From the NCBI GenBank assembly GCA_021779535.1, contig JAJYAM010000023.1, positions 1 to 35,904 of the forward strand: DNA of 35,904 bases, read 5' to 3'. Positions within the stretch are counted from its first letter, which is position 1, and every line of letters starts with the position of its first letter. Of the stretch, positions 17,101-25,527 are shown piece by piece. Position numbers and translations under genes: made by a program. The DNA is from Pseudomonadota bacterium (GTDB lineage: Bacteria; Pseudomonadota; Gammaproteobacteria; Steroidobacterales; Steroidobacteraceae). The notes beneath the pieces were generated by a model that made no database searches, was not told the origin of the DNA, and saw only the letters and a list, made by a program, of their open reading frames with translations.

Positions 17101-17303
17101 TCGAGGTGCGCTCGAGCGAGGGCGACGTGATGCACGAGATGCGCTTGCGCAGCTTCCTCGCGTACCTGCAGTCCGATATCGGATTGAACTACCAGATGCC
17201 GAATGCCGCGCAGGTCGCGACCGCCGGCCGCCTCGAGCGGCAGGCGCGTGACGGCGAGGCGAAGCTCGAGGCGGTGACCACCGCCGGCCAGGCGCTGCTG
17301 TAG
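14121..17303 (+). CDS. Large secreted Asp-box (BNR)/VPS10-type beta-propeller protein
   Basis: From the ATG at 14121 (CGGGAG upstream) the protein has 1060 residues; a second ATG follows at once. A signal peptide ends near the first residues ANAFLGG. About eleven Asp boxes of the S/T-x-D-x-G-x-x-W type follow (STDYGVVW, SVDAGKTW, STDGGKTW, SVDGGAHW, STDGGQTW, SDDGGRTW, TTDAGKHW, TTDFGRHW, SFDGGAHW and others). This predicts one or two propellers of the sortilin/VPS10 or GH74-like kind over residues about 40-760. A beta-rich segment (about 790-950) and a helical, charged C-terminal part (about 950-1060) follow. Such proteins are often annotated as glycosyl hydrolases, but I see no catalytic Asp pair that would justify this. 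It probably acts in the periplasm or on the surface in binding or protein quality control. Confidence 0.85.
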   Translation: MMNLVAGTGSSRKPGAIAATAALLLVALGAQAAPANAFLGGKLEWRSIGPNIGGRVVAIAGVPGEPNLFYMGSVDGGVWKSTDYGVVWRNLTDGKFPSASDSIGAIAVAPSNPSVLYVGTGETDIRNDMIVGDGMYKSVDAGKTWAYDGLRDTHTIGAIVVDPRNPDVVYAASMGHVFQPNPDRGVFKSTDGGKTWHKVLYVDAKTGAITVVMDPHDPNVLYAAMWQAQRLPWGLVDGGPGSGLYKSVDGGAHWTNLTRNPGLPGGTLGRIGVAVAASDPNIVFAIVQAKDGGVFRSSNGGTTWRRVNGNWSLRQRGFYYTSIYVDPTDPRTVYVPNVDALWVSHDAGASFSKLRTRHGDNHIVWINPNDPKILLEGNDGGATVSTDGGQTWSTEHNQPTGQFYHVAIDAAFPFNVYGAQQDEGSFEGPSASPAGAIPTGAWDPVALGESTFVAPEPGHPDATVGSDYYTLMQRYNRVTGSRRDVSPEPQYLDGVSAAEMEYRLGWTHPIFFAPNDPKELFLASQYVMKSDDGGRTWKTISPDLTRNDPATEKPSGGPVDLDQTGAEIFPDISALAVSPIDSRVIWAGSQDGLVHVTTDAGKHWQLVTPPALTEWAEISSIEPSHVAAGTAYLTAQRYMWDDSRPYVFETTDFGRHWSAITQGLPPEESVFVVRQDPNDASLLFAGTANSVYVSFDGGAHWRSLGNNLPHVEVRDLAIDPREGEIVAATHGRSFWVLGNLQLLEQLSHHATIAADATRLFAPQRAWLTNAYGIDSGAKHRGSFGQNPPFGATVFFHIPANYAGKTPVSLAFLDADGHLVRRFALHLKTKQPKMPATVRDNLLPSQAKRVADAKLAAIEPGMNRFQWDLRYPDATDPTGFEPPEDTDGQTADARGPLVNPGQYTVVLTYGGHSVRQPLEVRLDPRLHTTPAALEQHLALQLALHRAVDQLDRRINAAIAVRDRLAKAVAAHRVAAAKAAPALDALNHAIDSVVQLEVRSSEGDVMHEMRLRSFLAYLQSDIGLNYQMPNAAQVATAGRLERQARDGEAKLEAVTTAGQALL

Positions 17304-17310
17304 GCGGCGC

Positions 17311-18159
<849 letters not shown>

Positions 18160-18987
18160 TCAGTAGCCGTGCAGCGACTCGTCGGGATAGGCGCCGCTCT
18201 TCACGTCGCGCACGAAGCGGCGGACCGCCTCGCGCACGTCGGCCGTCCCCTCGACGAACCGACGGACGAACCGCGGAAGCTTTCCCGGCGTCACCCCGAG
18301 CATGTCGTGCATCACCAGCACCTGGCCGCTGCAGTCGCGTCCCGCGCCGATCCCGATCGTCGGGATCGGCAGCTCGGCGGTGAGCTCGCGGGCGAGCGCG
18401 CTCGGCACCAGTTCGAGCACGAGCATCTGCGCGCCGGCCTCGGCGACCGCGCGCGCCTGGCCGCGCAGCAGCGCGGCGCCGTCCGCGTCGCGTCCCTGCA
18501 CCCGATAGCCGCCGAGCGCGTGCACGGTCTGCGGCGTGAACCCGAGGTGCGCGCATACCGGCATCCCGCGCTCGGCGAGCGCGCGGATCGTCGGCGTGGC
18601 CCATGCCCCCTCGAGCTTGACCATCTTCGCGCCCGCCTGGAACAGCCGGCACGCATTCGCGATCGATTGCTCGATCGAGGCGTGATAGCTGCCGAACGGC
18701 ATGTCCGCGACGACCCACGCACTGCCGCTGCCGCGGGCGACACACGCGGTGTGGTACGCGATCTCCTCGATCGTGACCGGCAGGGTGTCGGCGCGGCCCT
18801 GGACGACCATCCCGAGGGAGTCACCCACCAGCAGCACGTCGACGCCGGCCTCGTCCATCAGGCGCGCGAAACTCGCGTCGTAGCAGGTCAGGACCGCGAT
18901 CTTCTCGCGATCCCGGTGCATCTGCGCGAGGCGCAACAGCGTGATCGGCTTGCGGCTCGTCGCCGCGTTTTCTGCGGATTCGGACAT
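18160..18987 (-). CDS. panB: 3-methyl-2-oxobutanoate hydroxymethyltransferase
   Basis: I start at the ATG at 18987 (MSESAENAATSRKPITLLRL), giving 275 residues. An in-frame GTG at 19023 exists, but it overlaps a probable -10 region. Family motifs are VLTCYDASFARLMDEAGVD, VLLVGDSLGMVVQG (metal-binding Asp), MPFGSYHAS, MVKLEGA, CAHLGFTPQTVHALGGY and TIGIGAGRDCSGQVLV. It transfers a hydroxymethyl group from methylene-tetrahydrofolate to 2-oxoisovalerate to give ketopantoate. It is followed directly by panC. Confidence 0.96.
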   Translation of the reverse strand: MSESAENAATSRKPITLLRLAQMHRDREKIAVLTCYDASFARLMDEAGVDVLLVGDSLGMVVQGRADTLPVTIEEIAYHTACVARGSGSAWVVADMPFGSYHASIEQSIANACRLFQAGAKMVKLEGAWATPTIRALAERGMPVCAHLGFTPQTVHALGGYRVQGRDADGAALLRGQARAVAEAGAQMLVLELVPSALARELTAELPIPTIGIGAGRDCSGQVLVMHDMLGVTPGKLPRFVRRFVEGTADVREAVRRFVRDVKSGAYPDESLHGY

Positions 18988-19026
18988 CGGCCTCGTCGCC
19001 TCGCGGGCGTCCGTGGGAATCACGCT

Positions 19027-19055
19027 ATTCTCGCACGACCCGGCACCGGGTTCGA
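19027..19055 (-). promoter_or_regulatory. Possible panB promoter region with a palindrome
   Basis: On the minus strand GAGAAT (19032-19027) could be a -10 and TCGAAC (19055-19050) a poor -35, 17 bases apart. Between them lies the perfect inverted repeat ACCCGG-CA-CCGGGT (19038-19051). It could be an operator or simply a hairpin. Evidence is weak. Confidence 0.3.
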
Positions 19056-19081
19056 TAGAGGGGCGCCGGAACGGGGGTGGA

Positions 19082-19108
19082 GCGCCGGCCGGAGGGGACG
19101 TCCGGCGC
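19082..19108 (-). terminator. GC hairpin at the end of the efflux operon
   Basis: GCGCCGG (19082-19088) pairs with CCGGCGC (19102-19108) around a 13-base loop, right after the stop of the last efflux gene on the minus strand. No T-run follows. It is placed where a terminator is expected but lacks the intrinsic-terminator tail. Confidence 0.3.
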
Positions 19109-19111
19109 CGG

Positions 19112-20422
19112 TCAAAAACGCCTCGGAGGGACCGGCAGGCCCTTCGCGCGGTAGATCGGCGCGATGATCGCGCCGATCCGGGGCAGCTCGCGCGAGTACC
19201 ACAGCGCGCCCGCGAGGCAGGCGACCCCGCTCGCGGCGACCGTGAGCGGGGCCCCGATGTGCTCGGAGAGCGCCCCCGCGAGGAGGCTTCCGAACGGCGC
19301 GGCGCCGAAGAACGCCATCGTGTAGTAGCTCATCACGCGCGCGCGCATCGCGTCCGGCACCAGCGACTGGATGATCGTGTTGCAGACCGCCGCGCTCTGC
19401 ATCAGGCCGAACCCGGCGAGCACCATCGTCGCGAGCGACAGCCACAGCGCGTGCGATAAACCGAACAGCACCAGCCCGACGCCGAGCAGCACGGTCGCGC
19501 TGCGGAGCGTGCGCGTCAAGCCGGCCACCGAGCGTCGCATCGCGAGCGCGAGCGCCGACAGCAGCGCGCCGAAGCCCGACGCCGCCGACAGCGCCCCGAG
19601 CGTGTGCGCGTCACCGTGCAGCACCCGCGCGGCGAACACCGGCAGCAGCACCATGTAGGGCCAGCCCACCAGGCTCTGGAAGAAGAACAGCCACAGGACC
19701 GTACGGACCGGACGGAACGCGCGCACGTAGTCCCATCCCTCGCGGATCTGCGCGAACAACGGCCCGACCGCCAACGCCGGCGTCGCCGGCCGCAGGCGCA
19801 TCATCGCGAGCGACGCGATCACCGCGAAATAGCTGATCCCGTCGATCAGGAAGCACCAGCCGACGCCGAAGCCCGCGATCACCATGCCCGCGATCGCGGG
19901 CCCGATCAGGCGCGTGGCGTTCACGACCGAGGAGTTCATCGCGATCGCGTTGCCGAGATCGTGGGGGTCGTCGACCATCTGCACGAGGAAGGCCTGGCGC
20001 GCCGGCATGTCGAACGCGGCGATCAATCCCTGGAACGCGGCGAGCGTGAAGATCTCCGCCAGCGTGATGGTGTGCGTCAGCGTGAGCGCGGCCATCGCGA
20101 GCGACTGTGCGGCGGCCGCGGCCTGCGTCCATACCAGCAACGCGCGCCGGTCGAGCCGTTCGACCCAGGCGCCGGCGACGGGACCGAACGCGAGCGCGAC
20201 GATCTGTCCGGCGAAGCTCACGGCGCCGAGCAGCAGCGCCGAATCGGTCATGCGGTAGACCAGCCAGCTCGTCGCGAGCCGGGTCATCCAGGTGCCGATC
20301 AACGAGACGCCCTGACCGACGAAATACAGCTGGAAATTGCGGTGGCGCAACGCGCGCCAGGCGTGCGAGATCGAGGGCGACCGCGCGGCGGGGCGCGATT
20401 CCGGATCCCGGGCGTCGCTCAT
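19112..20422 (-). CDS. MFS exporter (MFS_3 / EntS-like type)
   Basis: The 436-residue protein has about 12 hydrophobic helices. Characteristic segments are HRNFQLYFVGQGVSLIGTWM near the N-terminus, SWLVYRMTDSALLLGAVSFA, AGAWVERLDRRALLVWTQ and AFDMPARQAFLVQMVDD. These are typical of the MFS_3 (transmembrane secretion effector/enterobactin exporter) group. Its ATG overlaps the stop of the outer-membrane factor gene (ATGA), so it is the last gene of the emrA-emrB operon. A second, single-component MFS pump inside a tripartite efflux operon is unusual. It may export a related substrate into the periplasm. The substrate is unknown. Confidence 0.9.
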   Translation of the reverse strand: MSDARDPESRPAARSPSISHAWRALRHRNFQLYFVGQGVSLIGTWMTRLATSWLVYRMTDSALLLGAVSFAGQIVALAFGPVAGAWVERLDRRALLVWTQAAAAAQSLAMAALTLTHTITLAEIFTLAAFQGLIAAFDMPARQAFLVQMVDDPHDLGNAIAMNSSVVNATRLIGPAIAGMVIAGFGVGWCFLIDGISYFAVIASLAMMRLRPATPALAVGPLFAQIREGWDYVRAFRPVRTVLWLFFFQSLVGWPYMVLLPVFAARVLHGDAHTLGALSAASGFGALLSALALAMRRSVAGLTRTLRSATVLLGVGLVLFGLSHALWLSLATMVLAGFGLMQSAAVCNTIIQSLVPDAMRARVMSYYTMAFFGAAPFGSLLAGALSEHIGAPLTVAASGVACLAGALWYSRELPRIGAIIAPIYRAKGLPVPPRRF

Positions 20423-21888
20423 CCGCCGCCCGGCGACTCGCCGCCGCCGAGCGCGAGGTACAGCAGTGCGCTGTCCCGCAGCCGCTGCGCGCGCGCCCGC
20501 ACGAGCTCGAGCTCCGACTGGTTGAGCTGCCGTTCGGCGTCGAGCACGCTCTGCACGCCGACCGCGCCTTCGCGGTAGCTGGTCCGCATCAGCGCGAGCG
20601 CGTCGGCCGAGGTGCGCCGTGCGGCCCGCTGGGCGCGCACTTCCGCGTCGTCGTTCTGCAGCGCGCGCAGCACGTCGGCGACCTGGGTGAACGCTTCGAG
20701 CACCGTGCGCCGGTAGTCGGCGAGCGACGCGCGGTAGGCGTCGACCGCCTCGCGCTGACGCGCGCGCAGCGTGCCGCCGTCGAACAACGGCGCGGCCAGG
20801 CCGGCCGCCATCGCCCACGCGTTCCCGCCGGCGTCGAACAATCCGCCGGGCGAGAGCGCCTGCTGAGTCGTGTCCGCCGACAGGGTGATCTGCGGATAGC
20901 GCTGCGCGGCCGCGATGCCGATCGCGGCGCTCGCCGCGTGCAGCTGTGACTCGGCCGCGAGGATGTCCGGCCGCGAACGCACCAGCCGCGACGGCAGCGT
21001 GAGCGGCAGGTCCTTCGGCACGCGCCAGTCGCGCAGCGTCATCGCCGGCGGCGCCGCCGCCGCCGGCGCGGCGCCGGACAGCATCGCGAGCGCGTGCGCG
21101 GCGACGCTGACGCGCTGGCGCAGCGGGGGCAGCAGCGTCTCGTCGCGCGCCAGCTGGCTGCGCGCGCTGACCAGGTCCGGGAGCGTGGCGGAGCCCGCGG
21201 TCCGGGCCTTTTCGACGAGCGCGAGATTCTCGCGGTCGTTCGCGATGATCCGCCCGAGAACCCCGAGCTCGCTGCGCGCGGCGGCGATCGCGAGCGCGTG
21301 CGCGAACACGTTGCCGGTCACCGCGAGCCGGGTCGCCGCGAGCTCCGCGGCGCGGAACCCCGCGAGCGCCCGCTCGCGTTCGACGGTGCGCCGCTGCGCG
21401 CCGGCCAGGTCGAGCACGTAGCTCACCTGCGGCCCGACCGTGTAGTACGCGAACGGCGGGATCACGAAGTGAGTCGGACCGAACAGCGATACGCCGTACT
21501 TCTGCCGGCCCGCGACCCCGTTCAACGACAGCTGCGGCCAGAGCGCGCCGGCCGCCGCACGCTGCGCCTCTTGCGCGGCGGCGAGCGACGCCCGCGCCGC
21601 CGCGAGCGTGTCGTTGTGCGCGAGCGCGGTGCGCATCGTCCGGTCGAGCGGGGCGCAGCCGAACGCCGTCCACCAGGTCGCGGTGACCGCCGCCCCGGGC
21701 ACGGTGTGCTGGCTCGGGGTGTCGATCCGGTCGCCGTGCGCGGTGAAGCGCGTGACCGGCGGTGGCGCGGGCGGGGAGAAATCGGGCCCGGCGGTGCAGG
21801 CGGTGAGCGCGACCGCGAACGCGAGCGCGACGGTGGACCGCGCGAGCAGTGGGGCCTGGAAGGCTGGTCGAAGATGGCGTCGCGGCAT
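20419..21888 (-). CDS. Outer-membrane efflux lipoprotein (NodT/TolC-like)
   Basis: The 489-residue protein starts at the ATG at 21888, with GGAG eight bases upstream. A GTG at 21897 that overlaps the emrB stop is an alternative. A lipoprotein signal ends in the lipobox LTAC. Two repeats of outer-membrane-factor helices follow, with TWWTAFGCAPLDRTMRTAL, ALWPQLSLNG, LVRSRPDILAAESQLHAASA, IGIAAAQRYPQITLS and YREGAVGVQSVLDAERQLNQ. These are standard RND/EmrAB-linked OMF features. It forms the outer-membrane exit duct for the EmrA-EmrB pump encoded just before it. Confidence 0.94.
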   Translation of the reverse strand: MPRRHLRPAFQAPLLARSTVALAFAVALTACTAGPDFSPPAPPPVTRFTAHGDRIDTPSQHTVPGAAVTATWWTAFGCAPLDRTMRTALAHNDTLAAARASLAAAQEAQRAAAGALWPQLSLNGVAGRQKYGVSLFGPTHFVIPPFAYYTVGPQVSYVLDLAGAQRRTVERERALAGFRAAELAATRLAVTGNVFAHALAIAAARSELGVLGRIIANDRENLALVEKARTAGSATLPDLVSARSQLARDETLLPPLRQRVSVAAHALAMLSGAAPAAAAPPAMTLRDWRVPKDLPLTLPSRLVRSRPDILAAESQLHAASAAIGIAAAQRYPQITLSADTTQQALSPGGLFDAGGNAWAMAAGLAAPLFDGGTLRARQREAVDAYRASLADYRRTVLEAFTQVADVLRALQNDDAEVRAQRAARRTSADALALMRTSYREGAVGVQSVLDAERQLNQSELELVRARAQRLRDSALLYLALGGGESPGGG

Positions 21889-21893
21889 CCGGG

Positions 21894-23408
21894 TCACTCC
21901 ATCGCGATCGCTTCGGCGCTCGTGATCCGGCCGCCGCGCCGCATCAGCAACAGGAACGGGATCAACCCGAGCGTCATCCACATGATCAGCTTGAAATCGT
22001 CGATGTACGCGACCATCGCCGCCTGCCGCGTGACTTCGGCGTTCAGCGCGGTGAGCGAGGCTTCGTTCGCCGCCGCCGCGCCGAGCGCCGGATTGGCGGT
22101 GGCGGCGTATGGGGTCAGGTGGGCGGCGAGGCTCGAATGCACGATCTGGGTGTTGCGGGTGAGCAGCGTCTGCACCGCGGAGATCCCGATGCTGCTGCCG
22201 AGGTTGCGCAGCAGATTGAAGAACGCGGTGCCTTCGGTCCGGAACCGTTCGGGTAGCGTCGCGAACGCCGCCGTGCTCAACGGCACGTACACGAAGCCGA
22301 CGCCGAAGCCTTGCAGGATCCCGGACACGATGATCGGCCGGGAATCCATCGTCAACGAAAACTGGGTCATCTGCCACGCCGCGACCGTCGTCACCGCGAG
22401 GCCGCCGGCCATCAGCAGGCGCGCGTCGACGCGTCCGATCATGCGGCCGACGAGGATCATCGCGAACAAGGTGCCGATGCCGCGCGGCGCGGTCACGAAA
22501 CCGGTGGTCACGACCGGATAGTTCATCAGGTCCTGCAGCATCGGCGGCAGCAAGGCGAGCGTCGCGAACAGCACGACCCCGACGATGAAGATGAACACGT
22601 TGCTCGCGACGAAGTTCGCGTCCTTGAACAGCGCCCGGTTGATGAACGGGTGCTCGTGGGTCAGCATGTGCACCAGGAACAGGTACAGCGCGAGCCCGCA
22701 GACGATGGCCTCGACCAAGATCTCCGGCGAGGCGAACCAGTCCTTGAGCTGGCCGCGGTCCATCACGAGCTGCAGTGCGCCGATCGCGACGCTCAGGGTC
22801 ACGAAGCCGAAGAAATCGAACGGCCTCGCGCGGTTGCCCTTGCGCGCCGGCAGATAGATCAGCAGCCCGAGGAACGCGAGGATCCCGATCGGCACGTTGA
22901 TGTAGAACACCCAGCGCCACGAGTAATTCTCGGTCAGCCATCCGCCGAGCGCGGGCCCGAGGATCGGGCCGAGCGTGACGCCGATTCCCCAGGTCGCCAT
23001 CGCCCGGCCGTGCAGTTCCCGCGGGTTGATGTCGAACAGCACCGCCTGCGACAGCGGCACGAGCGCCGCACCGCAGATGCCCTGCAGCAGGCGGCACAGC
23101 ACGATCTCGGTGATGTTCTGCGCGAGCCCGCACAGCGCCGAGGCGACCGTGAAGCCGGCGATCGACACCAGGAACACGAGCTTGCGGTCGATGCGCGTCG
23201 CGAGCCAGCCGGTGAACGGAATCGTGATCGCGGCGGCGACGATGTACGAGGTGAGCACCCAGGTCATCTGGTCCTGGGTTCCGGACAGCGTGCCCTGCAT
23301 GTGCGGCAACGCGACGTTCGCGATCGTCGTGTCGAGCGCCTGCATGATCGTCGCGAGCATCACCGAGACGGTGATCACGCCACGATTCACGGCCGGTTCC
23401 GGGCTCAT
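21894..23408 (-). CDS. emrB: EmrB-type DHA2 family multidrug MFS pump
   Basis: The 504-residue protein has about 14 hydrophobic helices. MQALDTTIANVALPHMQGTL is the DHA2 helix-1 motif. TSYIVAAAITIPFTGWLATR, RLLQGICGAALVPLSQAVL and GPILGPALGGWLTENYSWRW (motif C region) follow. It exports lipophilic toxic compounds by proton antiport. The start overlaps the emrA stop by one base (TGATG), and an OMF gene follows, so it forms a tripartite system. Drug specificity cannot be read from sequence. Confidence 0.95.
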   Translation of the reverse strand: MSPEPAVNRGVITVSVMLATIMQALDTTIANVALPHMQGTLSGTQDQMTWVLTSYIVAAAITIPFTGWLATRIDRKLVFLVSIAGFTVASALCGLAQNITEIVLCRLLQGICGAALVPLSQAVLFDINPRELHGRAMATWGIGVTLGPILGPALGGWLTENYSWRWVFYINVPIGILAFLGLLIYLPARKGNRARPFDFFGFVTLSVAIGALQLVMDRGQLKDWFASPEILVEAIVCGLALYLFLVHMLTHEHPFINRALFKDANFVASNVFIFIVGVVLFATLALLPPMLQDLMNYPVVTTGFVTAPRGIGTLFAMILVGRMIGRVDARLLMAGGLAVTTVAAWQMTQFSLTMDSRPIIVSGILQGFGVGFVYVPLSTAAFATLPERFRTEGTAFFNLLRNLGSSIGISAVQTLLTRNTQIVHSSLAAHLTPYAATANPALGAAAANEASLTALNAEVTRQAAMVAYIDDFKLIMWMTLGLIPFLLLMRRGGRITSAEAIAME

Positions 23409-24463
23409 CAGAACGCGTCGAGCAGCGACGGACGGTAGCCGGTGTCGATCCGCACGACCGCGCTCAGCCCGTCGTGCAGCGGCAAGCCGCGCGTGTCATC
23501 GAGGCTGATCCGCACCGGCACGCGCTGCACGACCTTGACCCAGTTGCCGGTCGCGTTCTCCGGCGGCAGCAGCGAGAAGGCCGCGCCCGTCCCCGGGCTC
23601 ACGCTCGCGACCTTGCCGCGCAGCGGACGGTCCGGCCACGCGTCGATCTCGATCCGCACCGGCTGCCCCGCGCGCATGTGGGTCAGCGCGGTTTCCTTGA
23701 AGTTCGCGGTGACCCAGACGTCGCGGTTCGAGACCAGCGCGAACACCGGCGTCGCCGCGGTCACGTAGTCGCCGGGCTGGAGCCGGTCGACCTGGGTCAC
23801 GATGCCGTCGATCGGCGCGTAAACGGTCGTGTAGGAGATGTCGAGCCGGGTCTGGTCGAGCGCCGCCCGGGCCTCGCGCACCAGCGGGTGGTCGTCGATC
23901 GCGATGTCCGGCCGGCCGCCGAGGCTCGCGAGCACGGTCGCCGCCTCCTGCGTGCGCGCCTCGACGGTCTGCTGGGCCGCCTGCAGTGCCTGCCAGGCCT
24001 GGTCGAGCTGCGCGCGCGAGGTGATCCCGCTCGCGGCGAGCCGCCGTTGCCGTGCGTACTCGCGCCGCTGGTAGGCGAGCTCGTCGCGCGCGGACTTCAA
24101 GTCCGCGAGCCGCTGCCGGTAGTTCGCCTTCAGCGCGCCGATCTGCAGGCGGGTCGCCGCGAGCCGCGCGGCCGCGTTGCGCTCGGCGATCAGGAAGCGC
24201 GTGTCCTCGAGACGGAACAACACCTGCCCGCGCCGCACGGGTTGATTGTCCCTCACGGCGACGCTGCGCACGCGCGCCGACACGTTCGCGCTGATCGACA
24301 CCCTCGCGGCGCGCACGTACGCGTCGTCGGTACTCTGGTAGCGGGCCATCGCGAGCGCGAACCAGACGCCCGCGACCAGCATGACGAGCGGTACGCCGAT
24401 CATCAGCCAGCCGCGGTGCCGGGCGAACCAGCTCGCGGCGCGCGCCGCGTCTTCGTCGGGCAT
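23408..24463 (-). CDS. emrA: EmrA-type periplasmic adaptor (HlyD family)
   Basis: From the ATG at 24463 (AGGAA about ten bases upstream) the protein has 351 residues. One N-terminal membrane helix (WLMIGVPLVMLVAGVWFALA) is followed by STDDAYVRAARVSISANVSA, the first lipoyl half. A long alpha-hairpin comes at about 100-190, then the second half TTVYAPIDGIVTQVDRLQPG and the beta-barrel VWVTANFKETALTHMRAGQP. It bridges the EmrB pump and the outer-membrane channel. It heads the efflux operon and is divergent from the LysR regulator. Confidence 0.95.
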   Translation of the reverse strand: MPDEDAARAASWFARHRGWLMIGVPLVMLVAGVWFALAMARYQSTDDAYVRAARVSISANVSARVRSVAVRDNQPVRRGQVLFRLEDTRFLIAERNAAARLAATRLQIGALKANYRQRLADLKSARDELAYQRREYARQRRLAASGITSRAQLDQAWQALQAAQQTVEARTQEAATVLASLGGRPDIAIDDHPLVREARAALDQTRLDISYTTVYAPIDGIVTQVDRLQPGDYVTAATPVFALVSNRDVWVTANFKETALTHMRAGQPVRIEIDAWPDRPLRGKVASVSPGTGAAFSLLPPENATGNWVKVVQRVPVRISLDDTRGLPLHDGLSAVVRIDTGYRPSLLDAF

Positions 24464-24504
24464 GGTCGGTGGATTCCTGGGTGAACGGCCGCCATGATAC
24501 GGCA

Positions 24505-24559
24505 GCCGCATTCTTTGAGATACACCCTATAATTCGAATACATTGTTTGATGGAGTCGA
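24505..24559 (+). promoter_or_regulatory. LysR/emrA divergent control region
   Basis: This is an unusually AT-rich island in otherwise GC-rich DNA. It holds a perfect -10 TATAAT at 24528-24533 in front of the LysR gene, although no consensus -35 is visible at the right spacing. The palindrome ATTCGAAT (24532-24539) is followed by a second TCGAAT near 24556. These repeats may be part of the LysR-type operator, but the assignment is inferred from position only. Confidence 0.5.
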
Positions 24560-25492
24560 ATGATGCGCGGCACCGCGTACGCTCAGATGGAATGTTTCGT
24601 CGCCGTCGCCCGCCACGCGGGATTCGCGACCGCGGCGCGGTCGCTGCGCCTCGCGCCGTCGACGCTGAGTTCGGCGATCGGCGGCCTCGAGGAGCGGCTC
24701 GGGGTGCGCCTGTTCAATCGGACGACGCGCAGCGTGTCGTTGACCGAGGCGGGCGAGCGGCTGCTCGCGCGCGTGCGTCCGGCGATCGACGAGATCGCGA
24801 CCGCGATCGAGGCGGTCAACGAGTTCCGCGACAAGCCGGCGGGGCGGCTGCGCCTCAGCGTGTCGACCGTGCCCGCGCAGCTGATGCTCGCGCCGCTCCT
24901 CGGGCGCTTCCTCGCGGCGTACCCGGCGATCGAGGTCGACGTGGTCGTGTCGGACGACATGCGCGAGGACATCGCGAAGGGACGCTACGACGCCGGGATC
25001 CGCTACGGCCGGTGGATCGCGCAGGACATGACCGTCGTGCGGCTGTTCCCGAACTCGCGGATCCTCGCGGTCGCCGCGCCGGGCTACCTCGCGCAGCGTT
25101 CGCGGCCCGCGGTCCCGCAGGACCTCGTCACGCACAACTGCGTCCGCTACCGGCGCTCCCCGAACGAGATCTCCCGCTGGCATTTCAAGAAGGGCCGCAA
25201 GGAGATCGACATCGACGTGCGCGGCAACCTGATCGTGAACAACGTCGATCTCGCGGTCCGGGCGATGCTCGACGGCGTCGGGATCGGTTACACGGTCGAG
25301 GCCTACGTGCAGCCGCATCTCGCGCGCGGCGCGCTGCTGCCGGTGCTCGAGGACTGGGCGCCGCCGTGGGCGGGCTATTTCCTGTACTTCGCGAGCCGCC
25401 AGCCGGTGCCGGCGCCCCTGCGCGCGTTCGTCGACCACCTGCGCGCGCATCGATCGGACTTGACGCGAAACGGCCCAGCGGACAACGTGTAG
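24560..25492 (+). CDS. LysR family transcriptional regulator
   Basis: The 310-residue protein starts with two adjacent ATGs; GGAG at 24552-24555 is better spaced for the second (24563). The N-terminal winged helix-turn-helix is clear (FVAVARHAGFATAARSLRLA, then STLSSAIGGLEERLGVRLFN and RTTRSVSLTEAGERLL). The substrate domain includes RLRLSVSTVPAQLMLAPLLG, DAGIRYGRWIAQDMTVVRLF and a C-terminal VRAMLDGVGIGYTVE. It is divergent from emrA with fewer than 100 bases between the starts, the classical layout in which a LysR protein controls its neighbour. The inducer is unknown. Confidence 0.94.
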   Translation: MMRGTAYAQMECFVAVARHAGFATAARSLRLAPSTLSSAIGGLEERLGVRLFNRTTRSVSLTEAGERLLARVRPAIDEIATAIEAVNEFRDKPAGRLRLSVSTVPAQLMLAPLLGRFLAAYPAIEVDVVVSDDMREDIAKGRYDAGIRYGRWIAQDMTVVRLFPNSRILAVAAPGYLAQRSRPAVPQDLVTHNCVRYRRSPNEISRWHFKKGRKEIDIDVRGNLIVNNVDLAVRAMLDGVGIGYTVEAYVQPHLARGALLPVLEDWAPPWAGYFLYFASRQPVPAPLRAFVDHLRAHRSDLTRNGPADNV

Positions 25493-25527
25493 GTCGCGCG
25501 GGCGCGGCGCGGGGGAACGCGGTGAGG

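Noticed and set aside
18988-19023. N-terminally extended PanB starting at the GTG at 19023
   Set aside because: The extension has no conserved features, overlaps a -10-like site, and the ATG at 18987 gives the usual family length.
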